Assembly (NCBI GenBank): GCA_018814405.1
Contig: JAHIZO010000009.1
Span: 62,001-126,000 of the forward strand
From: Gammaproteobacteria bacterium
GTDB lineage: Bacteria; Pseudomonadota; Gammaproteobacteria; Burkholderiales; Gallionellaceae
DNA: 64,000 bases
Direction of reading: 5' to 3'
Shown here in pieces: positions 45,488 through 53,491 of this stretch. Within the stretch, counting starts at the first letter, position 1; the number at the start of each line of letters is the position of its first letter. A model generated the notes under the pieces. That model had not been told where the DNA came from. It ran no database searches and worked only from the letters and a program-made list of their open reading frames with translations. Made by a program: the position numbers and the translations under genes.

Positions 45488-46477
45488 CTACTGCCGCTTC
45501 GCTTCGTTCTGCTTCATCCGTTCTTCTTCACGCATGCGTTGGCGGATGCGTTCGGCATCGGCGGAGAACTTTGCATTGCGGGTAAAGGCAAATGCGTTCT
45601 CGAAGCGCATCAGCGCCTCACCCAGACGTCCTTCGCTCTCGTCGAACACGCCCAGGTTGTATTCCGCCGCATGTCGACACTGCGCATCACCGCTGCTGCT
45701 CATCGCCTGCCAGTGGCTCGCTGCCGCCAGCCAGTCGCCATTTTCTGCGGCCTTGTTTCCCTGCTTGCTCTGCTCGCTGTCGCAGTCTTCCAGCACACGG
45801 CTTTCCATCACGTAATGCGGGGCGATCTTCTTCACCAGCAGCGCGTTTGCGGCAGAGATCTCATCCATCACATACGACGACACGCTCAGCTGCTGGGCGC
45901 GCTCGCGCACCTCCTTCTCGCTGTCGTCAGTCCATTTTTTCTCCGAGGCATGCTTCACCTGCGAATTACCCAGCACCATGCCGCGCTGATCCGTCACCAG
46001 AAAATGCAGCGTCGCTTCCACGGTCCGCGTCAGGGTGTAAGTCATGCGCTTACCTTCTTCCGCTTTTTTGTTCTCCTGCGAAGACAAGCTGTCATCCACA
46101 CGATAATCCACATGTCCGCTCAGCTTCGCATCCGCCATGCCGGTACTGATCTGGTAATAGCCATTGCGCGTCAGCGCATCCACCAGACTTGAATACTGGT
46201 TCTCCTGCACGCTCACATCCGATGGTGCTGCAAAGCTGCCAACCACCGCGTTCTTCACCAGATTGCTCCAGGCATCCCTGTCATTGGCCACATCCAGATT
46301 CACTTGGCCGGACACTGTGAATCGCGCCACACTCAAGGTCCGCGTCGGGCCCATATCCATCTCAGGCGCATGCTTCACGTTCAGCTTCACCACTGAGGTG
46401 CACCCACCCAACCCAAAAAATAAAACGGCCAACAATGTGGCCTTTAGCAATGTACTCATCGTGTCTTGCATATTCAT
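45488..46477 (-). CDS. Hypothetical lipoprotein
   Basis: ATG 46477 follows AGGTATTGAA; the upstream ORF part is excluded. The signal peptide ends at lipobox LGGC. The mature protein has a beta-rich first half (TRTLSVARFTVSGQVNLDVANDRDAWSNLV...), a Ser-rich middle and a TPR-like last 60 residues (SHWQAMSSSGDAQCRHAAEYNLGVFDESEGRLGEALMRFENAFAF). I do not recognise the family; an envelope role is inferred. Confidence 0.7.
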   Translation of the reverse strand: MNMQDTMSTLLKATLLAVLFFGLGGCTSVVKLNVKHAPEMDMGPTRTLSVARFTVSGQVNLDVANDRDAWSNLVKNAVVGSFAAPSDVSVQENQYSSLVDALTRNGYYQISTGMADAKLSGHVDYRVDDSLSSQENKKAEEGKRMTYTLTRTVEATLHFLVTDQRGMVLGNSQVKHASEKKWTDDSEKEVRERAQQLSVSSYVMDEISAANALLVKKIAPHYVMESRVLEDCDSEQSKQGNKAAENGDWLAAASHWQAMSSSGDAQCRHAAEYNLGVFDESEGRLGEALMRFENAFAFTRNAKFSADAERIRQRMREEERMKQNEAKRQ

Positions 46478-46580
46478 TTCAATACCTGTGCTATTCGTAA
46501 CTGATTCGGCAACAGCCCGCATTATCGTTCATGCCGCGCAAGAAAATATCCCTACAATCCAAAGCGATTTTGTCGGCAAC

Positions 46581-47747
46581 CTACGCCTTCGGCCACCAAG
46601 CCGTGGCGATGCCCTCACCCAGATCGGCCTCGACCAAACGGCGCCGCACTTCCAGCAAGCGAGCGATCAACGCAGGCTCTTGCTGCGCATATGCCTCCGC
46701 ATCGGGCTGGCGCTTCACCACCACACCGAGTAACTCGGTGATCGCGTTGCCGATGGAATTCTGGCTGATGGTCACGATCAGCTTGCCCGCATCGTTGCGG
46801 TAGATAAGCTGCTTGAACGCCGGCTGCCAGCGGATCGCGTTGGCATATTTCGCATCCACGATGCAGTGGTCGCGCACTTTCTTTGCCGTCTTCATAAAAT
46901 CGTTGTTGAACAGCAGTACGCTCTCCACCTGCTCGGGGAAATGCACATCCGCCAGCATCGGTGCATTGTGCGTGGAGACCTGCGAAAAGAACGTGCGGTA
47001 GAAATCCAGAAAGCCCTTCAGCACCTCGTCGTACTCTTTCCAGAAATGCACATCCTTCAACGCGCTCACCCCGCCCTGAATCTCCCAACTGGGCAGCCCC
47101 TGCGGATAACCGGTCAGATGGATGCGGGCATCTTCCTCGCTCGCCGGTTTGAGTATCTTCAGGCTCAGCGCCTTGTCGAAGAACGCGCGATACACATCAC
47201 GCATATAAGCCTGAAACAGACTGTGCTGGCCACCGTCGGTCAGATTGGGATCGCCGGGATCGGCCAGCTTCGCATCGCGCAAAGTCTGCTTGGGGAAAAC
47301 GACGAAGTGATTGTGCAGCATGCGGATGCTCGGCACACCGGGCGAAGTCAGCGGCCAAGTCGCATCCAGACTCGCTTCGCCCGCCAGGATAAGCGCCTCA
47401 TCCGGATCGGGATACTTTTCCAGCATGTAGTCGATGATGATCTGGTTCATCCGATTCCACACATGCTTGACATTGTCCGCCACCTGCGTGCGCCGCACCG
47501 GACGCCCCAGCGGATTGAGGATGGTTTTGGAAGTGTTGTAGATGATCGAACAATCGAACTCGGTGCTGTGCCCCAGCGCCTTGCGATACAGCAGCAGATT
47601 CTCCTGATTCATCAACAGACCGTTGTTGTTCACCAGATCGTTCAGGTTCTCAGTACTGTTGAAGAACTCATTGTGCTTCATGCCCTCCGGCACTTCCAGG
47701 GGGATAGCTCTGAATGGCGTTACGATCTCGCGCGGTCCGGTTTGCAT
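46581..47747 (-). CDS. Hypothetical protein with HNHF motif
   Basis: I do not recognise this 388-residue soluble protein. It is well-structured in appearance, with SIRMLHNHFVVFPKQTLRDAK near residue 150 that recalls HIT/GalT nucleotide-binding motifs but lacks a clear triad. Other distinctive segments are DCSIIYNTSKTILNPLGRPVRRTQVADNVKHVWNRM and DFYRTFFSQVSTHNAPMLADVHFP. It lies between the lipoprotein and rhodanese genes on the same strand. Confidence 0.6.
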   Translation of the reverse strand: MQTGPREIVTPFRAIPLEVPEGMKHNEFFNSTENLNDLVNNNGLLMNQENLLLYRKALGHSTEFDCSIIYNTSKTILNPLGRPVRRTQVADNVKHVWNRMNQIIIDYMLEKYPDPDEALILAGEASLDATWPLTSPGVPSIRMLHNHFVVFPKQTLRDAKLADPGDPNLTDGGQHSLFQAYMRDVYRAFFDKALSLKILKPASEEDARIHLTGYPQGLPSWEIQGGVSALKDVHFWKEYDEVLKGFLDFYRTFFSQVSTHNAPMLADVHFPEQVESVLLFNNDFMKTAKKVRDHCIVDAKYANAIRWQPAFKQLIYRNDAGKLIVTISQNSIGNAITELLGVVVKRQPDAEAYAQQEPALIARLLEVRRRLVEADLGEGIATAWWPKA

Positions 47748-47773
47748 CGTGTCATCTCCCTAGCACTTTGAAA

Positions 47774-48256
47774 TTATTGCTCTTGTTTCTTCAACTGCTC
47801 CAGTTCCCACTCCAGCTGGTCGATCTCCTGCTGCTGCCTCTCTTTCTGCAACCGCTCTGTCTCCAACTGCATTCCCAGCGTATCAAGCGGTAGGCCGGCT
47901 TTTTTCCATTCCGCAATGCCGCCATTCACAATAGTCACCTGAGTGAAACCGGCCTTTTTCAGTTGTTCCCATGCACGAGGTGAACGCAATCCGGAATGGT
48001 CGATAACGATGATGGGCTTGCCCTTGTATGCATCCAATTCAGCGAGGCGCCGAGTCAGGTGCCCGAACGGAATGTTCGTGCTGCTCGGGATATGGAATTC
48101 TTTGTAATCGTCGGCTTCGCGAATATCCAATAACAACTCGCCTTTTGCCTGACGTTCAGAAGCCGCCTTGGTATCAATGAACTGATCTTCTTTCGGGCCG
48201 CACCCGATCAAGACCAATGCAGCCAGTGCGACGATGTATTTATTCATTCCAGCCAT
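47774..48256 (-). CDS. Rhodanese-like lipoprotein lacking catalytic Cys
   Basis: ATG 48256 has GGGGAG 9 bases upstream and gives signal peptide MAGMNKYIVALAALVLIGC with a lipobox. The rhodanese domain is clear (ELLLDIREADDYKEFHIPSSTNIPFGHL ... NGGIAEWKKAGLPLD), but the active-site loop reads IVIDHSGLRS, with Asp where the catalytic Cys should be. It should therefore not transfer sulfur by the usual mechanism. A coiled-coil tail (LQKERQQQEIDQLEWELEQLKKQ) follows. Confidence 0.82.
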   Translation of the reverse strand: MAGMNKYIVALAALVLIGCGPKEDQFIDTKAASERQAKGELLLDIREADDYKEFHIPSSTNIPFGHLTRRLAELDAYKGKPIIVIDHSGLRSPRAWEQLKKAGFTQVTIVNGGIAEWKKAGLPLDTLGMQLETERLQKERQQQEIDQLEWELEQLKKQEQ

Positions 48257-48309
48257 CTTGATCAACTCCCCGATTAAATCGTTGCGTGGTGTTCTCACGC
48301 TGGATTATC

Positions 48310-49368
48310 TCACCTCTTCTTATCCTTCAGCACCGTGCGGATCATCTTGCCGAATGCCTTGTCCTTCTTGCGCTTATCCATATACGACATCTCGTTGAAA
48401 TCAGACTCCGCCTTCAGCTTCAGAAAGCTCTGATAATGCGCGGCGTTCAGCTCGCCTTTATCTATCGCCTTGCGGATCGCGCAGCCCGGCTCGTTGTTAT
48501 GGCTGCAATCGGAAAAGCGGCATTGACTGCTGAGTGACTTGATGTCGGCGAAACTATCGTCCACTCCTTCGCCCGCACTCAAGATACCCAGTTCGCGCAT
48601 GCCCGGCATGTCGATCAGCAGCGCATCGTTGTCGAGCGTGATTAGATGGCGGCGCGTGGTGGTATGCCTGCCCTCGCCCGTGCCGCTCACCGCGCCAGTC
48701 TCCAGCGCATCTTGTCCTAACAGTTGATTGATGAGCGTCGTCTTGCCAACACCGGAAGAACCCAGCAGACAATAAGTCTTGCCCGCCTCCATCACCTCCC
48801 GCACCTGATCGACACCGTCGCCCGTCATATTGCTGAGCGCGATGATGCGCGCGGTGATGCCTGCCGCGCGGATACTGCCGAACATGTGCTCCAGCTCATC
48901 CGCACTCACCAAGTCGGTCTTGGTCAGCAACAGCACCGGCTCGATCTGCCCCTCGTTCACCATCACCAGATAACGCTCCAGCCTGCGCACATTGAAATCG
49001 AAATGGCATGACTGCACGATGAACGCCGCATCGATGTTCGCCGCGATCATTTGGAAGTCGATATTTTTACCGGGAGATTTGCGACGCAAGAAAGAGCGCC
49101 TGGGCACCACATCATGGATGCTCGCCGACGATTCCGCATCGTGATACTGCACGCACACCCAATCGCCCACACACGGCATATCCACCGAGGATTCTGCAAA
49201 GTGAAGGAACTTCCCCGTCAGCGTTGCGGGCAGCTCGCCGTTTTCATTGCGAATGACATAGCGCCCGCGATCGACCGCCGACACCCGCGCCAAGCGCCGA
49301 TCATCGCCACACAACATGTCTGCCTGCGCTTGAAGTTGAGGGTCCAACCCTAGTTTTTTAAATTCCAT
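48310..49368 (-). CDS. rsgA: Ribosome small subunit GTPase RsgA
   Basis: A circularly permuted GTPase that helps late 30S assembly. An OB fold is N-terminal; the GTPase motifs occur in order G4 (LLTKTDLV), G1 (GSSGVGKTTLINQL), switch (GRHTTTRRHL) and G3 (LIDMPGMRELG). A zinc-binding C-terminal domain follows (CRFSDCSHNNEPGCAI). The 352-residue length is normal. Confidence 0.93.
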   Translation of the reverse strand: MEFKKLGLDPQLQAQADMLCGDDRRLARVSAVDRGRYVIRNENGELPATLTGKFLHFAESSVDMPCVGDWVCVQYHDAESSASIHDVVPRRSFLRRKSPGKNIDFQMIAANIDAAFIVQSCHFDFNVRRLERYLVMVNEGQIEPVLLLTKTDLVSADELEHMFGSIRAAGITARIIALSNMTGDGVDQVREVMEAGKTYCLLGSSGVGKTTLINQLLGQDALETGAVSGTGEGRHTTTRRHLITLDNDALLIDMPGMRELGILSAGEGVDDSFADIKSLSSQCRFSDCSHNNEPGCAIRKAIDKGELNAAHYQSFLKLKAESDFNEMSYMDKRKKDKAFGKMIRTVLKDKKR

Positions 49369-49383
49369 GATGTGTCTCTATCA

Positions 49384-49411
49384 AAAGAACATCGCCCTTG
49401 CGGGCGATGTA
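49384..49411. repeat. Palindromic repeat, copy 1
   Basis: AAAGAACATCGCCCTTGCGGGCGATGTA contains the perfect 9-bp hairpin ACATCGCCC-ttgc-GGGCGATGT. It is identical over 28 bases to copy 2, and the 25 or so bases after it (CAATGCAATGCGGCTT) resemble those after copy 2. Confidence 0.85.
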
Positions 49412-49470
49412 ATCAAGACCAATGCAATGCGGCTTCTTTCAACATTAATCTAATCATAAATATTGTGGCA

Positions 49471-49962
49471 TTAGCGAGTGTCGTTCTCCGAATCCATCTT
49501 TGATTGAAGCTCGCGCCTCATAGTTAATCGTATATTTTTTCTTTTTGCGTGATATTCAGTGGAGTCATCATATTCAAGATAGTTCATATATCGTTTATGT
49601 TCAAAGCCCACCCTTTTAGAATGCTTGATAGGGCACCAAAACTCTTCTGTTCTTGCCGCTATCTCAGAGACATACTGCATAACTCCATTGAAGTATCCGC
49701 AATACACGCAAAAAAACTTCTCCATAAAGTTGAGGTGTCTTAAAGCGTATCTATCCAAAAAAATATATTTCTTTCGTCCCACCAGTGGAATCTCATAAGC
49801 CCTGAAATTTACCGCCTGATAAAGGCTCGCCGTCATATCCAATATAAAGGCGGGGATGACCATAATGACGATTGACGGGATAGTTATCAAAAAACCAAAC
49901 CTTATTCTTGATAAGAATTTGAAAGAAAAGACCTCTATCTCAGGCTTTTGCGGATTTTCCAT
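49471..49962 (-). CDS. AT-rich hypothetical membrane protein with CxxC motif
   Basis: A 163-residue protein with one hydrophobic segment (FGFLITIPSIVIMVIPAFIL) and a Cys/His-containing core FCVYCGYFNGVMQYVSEIAARTEEFWCPIKHSKR. From memory this core appears in conserved hypothetical proteins of other proteobacteria. CxxC, C and H could bind metal. The gene is much AT-richer than its neighbours and sits between two identical palindromic repeats 599 bases apart, suggesting acquisition. Confidence 0.7.
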   Translation of the reverse strand: MENPQKPEIEVFSFKFLSRIRFGFLITIPSIVIMVIPAFILDMTASLYQAVNFRAYEIPLVGRKKYIFLDRYALRHLNFMEKFFCVYCGYFNGVMQYVSEIAARTEEFWCPIKHSKRVGFEHKRYMNYLEYDDSTEYHAKRKNIRLTMRRELQSKMDSENDTR

Positions 49963-49982
49963 TGTACGGACCTTCTCTAACT

Positions 49983-50010
49983 AAAGAACATCGCCCTTGC
50001 GGGCGATGTA
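49983..50010. repeat. Palindromic repeat, copy 2
   Basis: Identical 28 bases to copy 1, on the same strand, just outside the start of the AT-rich gene. A second hairpin TCCGGC-ttgc-GCCGGA follows at 50032-50047. Confidence 0.85.
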
Positions 50011-50047
50011 TGAAACGGTATTTCAATGCAGTCCGGCTTGCGCCGGA

Positions 50048-50122
50048 TTATTTTGCTGCCGGTACTGGTGCGGGTTTCGGCTGCTTACCCTTTGATTCTT
50101 TCCGTTTGTCTTTGCTACCCAT
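50048..50122 (-). CDS. 24-residue Lys/Pro-rich micro-protein
   Basis: On the minus strand TAAGGAGATCATC precedes ATG 50122 and a 24-codon frame, MGSKDKRKESKGKQPKPAPV then PAAK. The ribosome binding site is near-perfect and the composition (8 Lys, 1 Arg, 4 Pro) is coherent. A GC hairpin follows the stop codon directly. It is too short for the ORF track. Function unknown; a nucleic-acid or ribosome-binding peptide is possible. Confidence 0.55.
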   Translation of the reverse strand: MGSKDKRKESKGKQPKPAPVPAAK

Positions 50123-50174
50123 GATGATCTCCTTAGGTTTTGATCAACTGCGATTTAATGCGAAAGACACGACT

Positions 50175-50621
50175 TCAACCCGTTATCTCAGGCTCGACCA
50201 GATGCGCGAGCTGAGCGAGTGATTCTTGCCAACCGAGATAACACATCTCGAGTGGGATCATATCCGGAACACCTTCCTGCACGATAGTGATTTCGGTGCC
50301 GCATGACACCGGTGTCAGGGTCACTGTCGTCTGCATCTCACCGGGCAGACTCGCATCGTCGAACTTATCCGAGTAACGGATCTTCTGTGCGGGTACAAGT
50401 TCAAGATACGCACCACCGAACGACTCACCCTTCCCGTTCGAGAAGTTCGTGAACGACATCCTGAATGTGCCGCCCACCTTTGCATCCAAGTGCTCGACCC
50501 GGCAGGTAAAACCGTAGGGGGGCAGCCATTTTGGAATAGCTTCAGCATCCAGAAACGCTTTATAGATACGCTCCGGTTGGGTACGAAGTACGCGATGAAT
50601 ACGAATAGTGCCTGTGCTCAT
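50175..50621 (-). CDS. SRPBCC (AHSA1-like) protein
   Basis: A 148-residue START-like protein: IRIHRVLRTQPERIYKAFLDAEAIPKWLPPYGFTCRVEHLDAKVGGTFRMSF and a C-terminal MCYLGWQESLAQLAHLVEPEI helix are typical of the AHSA1/SRPBCC family, which binds hydrophobic ligands in a deep cavity. Ligand unknown. It is one of two SRPBCC genes in this block. Confidence 0.85.
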   Translation of the reverse strand: MSTGTIRIHRVLRTQPERIYKAFLDAEAIPKWLPPYGFTCRVEHLDAKVGGTFRMSFTNFSNGKGESFGGAYLELVPAQKIRYSDKFDDASLPGEMQTTVTLTPVSCGTEITIVQEGVPDMIPLEMCYLGWQESLAQLAHLVEPEITG

Positions 50622-50652
50622 GATCTATTCTCCTTTCGATTCCAGCGTGACA

Positions 50653-50979
50653 TCAAGGCTTCCACTCGCCCTCTTGCATCTTTCCCGGGCAAAAGACTGC
50701 GAAAGTGATGCGGTCGTCCAACACACTGATGGAAAAGGTCGCATCCTCAGGCCATTTGCTCACTTTAGCCTCAAGATGGGACATACCGATGTCTTTGACT
50801 TTGCCAAAGTTCTCGAAGCTTGGCTGGGGGTGACCTTGCTGCTTGTACGCCGCATCAAGTTCGGCGGTGATCATCGAAGAGAAAGTTTTGAGGCAAATCG
50901 AACCATCCGCCATTGCCGGAATACTGAAGGAACCGGCCATCGCCATCACACTCGCACACATCATCAGTCTTACATTCAT
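50653..50979 (-). CDS. Small periplasmic hypothetical protein
   Basis: An unrecognised 108-residue protein with a signal peptide (MNVRLMMCASVMAMAGSFSIPAMA). The mature part has two cysteines (SICLKTF and AVFCPGK), which may form a disulfide, and an alpha/beta pattern. It lies between the two SRPBCC genes on the same strand. Confidence 0.6.
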   Translation of the reverse strand: MNVRLMMCASVMAMAGSFSIPAMADGSICLKTFSSMITAELDAAYKQQGHPQPSFENFGKVKDIGMSHLEAKVSKWPEDATFSISVLDDRITFAVFCPGKMQEGEWKP

Positions 50980-51038
50980 ATCCCCTCCACTGTGATTACC
51001 GTACTGAAATGAATTAAACCCAGACCCTTTAGTTCGCC

Positions 51039-51527
51039 TTAACTATTCTTCTCAGCAGCGACCTTCAGCACCTGAACGCCATGATGTAGCGCCTGCTGAA
51101 GCATCTCGCGCATCGTGCCCGGCAACAACCAGGGCAAGACACCGGTAAATTCTTCTTCGGTGTAAACATGCGTCACCCCATTCACGGAAGAGAACGCCCA
51201 TTTATGGGTCGCATCTGTACCAAACGTCTTGCCGGTCCAGATGATGTGGCGACGATCCGCCACCTCCTGAATGGTGGAATGGATCGTCATGCCACCCGCT
51301 ATCCACACGAACTCGGTTCCCGCAGCTATGGGGCCGTTCACCCTCATTTCCTCGATATCGGCGTTCCACGCCTGCCAACGCGCAATATCTGTTTGCACAC
51401 CCCACACCTTATCGAGCGGCGCATTGATATCGATCTCAGCCGATGCTTTCACAGGCGAGCTCGTATCTCTCATGAACAGACCGACCACCATCAGGATCGC
51501 CATTCCAGCAAGAAAATATTTCAGCAT
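51039..51527 (-). CDS. Membrane-anchored SRPBCC protein
   Basis: The start MLKYFLAGMAILMVVGLFMRD (51527) gives an N-terminal membrane anchor. The rest is a START-like domain (ASAEIDINAPLDKVWGVQTDIARWQAWNADIEEMRVNGPIAAGTEFVW ... HKWAFSSVNGVTHVYTEEEFTGVLPWLLP). It probably binds a hydrophobic ligand at the membrane. It is 8 bases after the ABM-like gene. Confidence 0.78.
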   Translation of the reverse strand: MLKYFLAGMAILMVVGLFMRDTSSPVKASAEIDINAPLDKVWGVQTDIARWQAWNADIEEMRVNGPIAAGTEFVWIAGGMTIHSTIQEVADRRHIIWTGKTFGTDATHKWAFSSVNGVTHVYTEEEFTGVLPWLLPGTMREMLQQALHHGVQVLKVAAEKNS

Positions 51528-51535
51528 ATGGATTT

Positions 51536-51922
51536 CTATTCCAGCGCGCCCTGCCAAAGCATGTTGTAACCCAATTCCTTACTCTCGACACACAGCTTGG
51601 CCAATGCCGCGAATTTATCCTTGAATGCCTTATCGGCATGCGACCGCTCATGTTCCTCGAAAGACTTCCAGTAGGTGACAATGGCAATATGTTTTTCAGC
51701 CGATCTTGAATCGCTCAACGAGCCTTCGTCCGAAACGAAACCCGAGAACTCATAAACCTGACCGGCGATGAAACCACCTTTGTCGCCGCCGTAGGTGTCT
51801 TTCACCACATTACACATCTCGGCCAGCGCCAGCTCTACATCCTCGAAAGGCACACCGGATTTGATCGTGGCCGTATTGAAAAGCATCTTAGCCCCAAAAG
51901 GGATAGTGACAGGTGAGTACAT
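51536..51922 (-). CDS. ABM-like dimeric alpha/beta-barrel protein
   Basis: The start at ATG 51922 is set by GGAGGTCTGTC directly upstream; the ORF to 52033 is a run-on. The 128-residue protein has IAIVTYWKSFEEHERSHADKAFKDKFAAL, a pattern of antibiotic-monooxygenase/Dabb-like folds, which act as cofactor-less oxygenases or stress proteins. Sequence similarity is weak, so the assignment is tentative. Confidence 0.6.
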   Translation of the reverse strand: MYSPVTIPFGAKMLFNTATIKSGVPFEDVELALAEMCNVVKDTYGGDKGGFIAGQVYEFSGFVSDEGSLSDSRSAEKHIAIVTYWKSFEEHERSHADKAFKDKFAALAKLCVESKELGYNMLWQGALE

Positions 51923-52135
51923 GACAGACCTCCAATTGAAGTGGAACAGGTTAATCGAACCGTCCAAGCCCCCCATGGAATGCACTCTGAACCTTTGCAG
52001 AAATTCCTTCAACCATTTTTCGATCGGTGTCACTGCACGCCGAACCTCGTCACATCACGGGAAAAACCCGCCGTTTATGCATGACCGATTATGAGTATTG
52101 CAGATCAGTTTTCCCATCACATGCGCTCGGGAAAG

Positions 52136-52141
52136 TACAAT
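52136..52141 (+). promoter_or_regulatory. Possible -10 box of speDE
   Basis: TACAAT matches the -10 consensus at 5 of 6 positions, 72 bases before the speD ATG. No convincing -35 box is seen. The rest of this 291-base gap shows nothing else I can name. Confidence 0.3.
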
Positions 52142-52213
52142 TCGGTCTGGTTGCGCAATTTCGCGCGTTCATCAACACGGATATGAATCCAAAGAAAAGA
52201 GAGGTGCAATGGG

Positions 52214-52615
52214 ATGCAGGGTAGTTCAAGCAATCAAACAAACACAATCAATGGAACCGAAGGACTGCACCTGATAGGTGACCTGTACGACTGCAAGACC
52301 GGGGAAACCCTGATGGTCGATGCAGAAGCACTGAAAAGCAGCTGCGTCGAGCTGTGCACTGACGCGGGGCTGCAAGTCGTCGGTGAAAATTTCTTCCAGT
52401 TCGATGATGCAGGCGTGACAGGCTGCGTCCTGCTCGCAGAATCCCATGTCGCGGTTCACACCTGGCCGGAACACGGCAACGTCACCATCGACGTCTACGT
52501 GTGTAACTACAACATGGACAACTCCGCCAAGGCACAAAAAGTATTCGATGGCATTCTCGAACTGTTTTCCCCGGAGAATCCCAGAATCAAACCTGTGCAG
52601 CGTGGCCAAATATGA
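52214..52615 (+). CDS. speD: S-adenosylmethionine decarboxylase proenzyme
   Basis: A 133-residue class 1b AdoMetDC. The self-processing site is LLAESHVAVHTWPE, cleaved between E76 and S77 to form the pyruvoyl group. It makes decarboxylated AdoMet, the aminopropyl donor for spermidine. GAGAGG precedes the start. It overlaps speE by 4 bases. Confidence 0.94.
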   Translation: MQGSSSNQTNTINGTEGLHLIGDLYDCKTGETLMVDAEALKSSCVELCTDAGLQVVGENFFQFDDAGVTGCVLLAESHVAVHTWPEHGNVTIDVYVCNYNMDNSAKAQKVFDGILELFSPENPRIKPVQRGQI

Positions 52616-53472
52616 ACCAAGAAGTCCTGACCGAGTGGCTGAATGAAGACAGCGGATATTGCTTCCGCACTTCAAAACCCATTTTGGACTTCCACTCCGG
52701 GTTTCAGCACATCCAGCTCTATGAATCGCCGCGCTTCGGCAAAGTGCTGCGGCTGGACGGCTGCTTCATGACCTCGGAAAAAGACGAGTTCTTCTACCAC
52801 GAGAACATCGTGCATCCTGCATCGATCAGCCATCCCGCCTTGCGCCGCGTGCTGGTGATCGGCGGCGGCGACGGCGGCGCATGTGAAGAAGTGCTCAAGC
52901 ACCCCAGCGTCGAAAAAGTCGTGCTGGCCGAACTCGACCAAGCCGTGGTCGATGTCTCCAAAGAACATCTGGGCAGCATCCATCGCGGCGCGATGGACGA
53001 CCCGCGCTTTGAACTGCGCATCGGCGACGGTGCCGCCTTCGTGCGCGAGACGGAGGAACGTTTCGACCTCATCATTCTCGACCTCACCGATCCGCTCGGC
53101 GAAGCCGTCGAACTCTACAAACAGGAATTCTTCCAGGCATGCCGGGCCGTGCTCAATCCCGGCGGCGCACTGACCATGCATATCGGGTCTCCGGTATTCC
53201 ACCCCGAACGCGTCACCGAGATCACCGCCAACCTCGGGCAGGTGTTCGCCATCGTGCGGCCCTACCTCGTCACCGTGCCGCTATACGGCGCGCAATGGGG
53301 ATTCGCCTGCGCCTCAGACACACTCGACCCGCTCAGTCTGAGCGAGCAAGAGGTGGATAGTCGCATTGCGGAAAGGAAGTTGCAGGATCTGCAGTTCTAT
53401 AACGGCGCGACGCATCGCGGCGTCTTTGCGCTGCCGAACTTCGTCAAGCAATTGGTCGGCGAACAGAAGTAA
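52612..53472 (+). CDS. speE: Spermidine synthase
   Basis: A 286-residue SpeE with GFQHIQLYESPRFGKVLRLDG, VLVIGGGDGGACEEVLKH, LAELDQAVVDVSKEHL and the catalytic/putrescine-binding LIILDLTDPLGEAVELY. It transfers the aminopropyl group from decarboxylated AdoMet to putrescine. It forms an operon with speD. Confidence 0.94.
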   Translation: MNQEVLTEWLNEDSGYCFRTSKPILDFHSGFQHIQLYESPRFGKVLRLDGCFMTSEKDEFFYHENIVHPASISHPALRRVLVIGGGDGGACEEVLKHPSVEKVVLAELDQAVVDVSKEHLGSIHRGAMDDPRFELRIGDGAAFVRETEERFDLIILDLTDPLGEAVELYKQEFFQACRAVLNPGGALTMHIGSPVFHPERVTEITANLGQVFAIVRPYLVTVPLYGAQWGFACASDTLDPLSLSEQEVDSRIAERKLQDLQFYNGATHRGVFALPNFVKQLVGEQK

Positions 53473-53491
53473 AAGCACTGCTCTCTTAACG

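Noticed and set aside
49962-50222. 86-residue plus-strand ORF (MYGPSLTKEHRPCG...)
   Set aside because: It runs through the palindromic repeat, the second hairpin and antisense to the 24-codon gene and the SRPBCC 3' end; it has no ribosome binding site and mixed composition.
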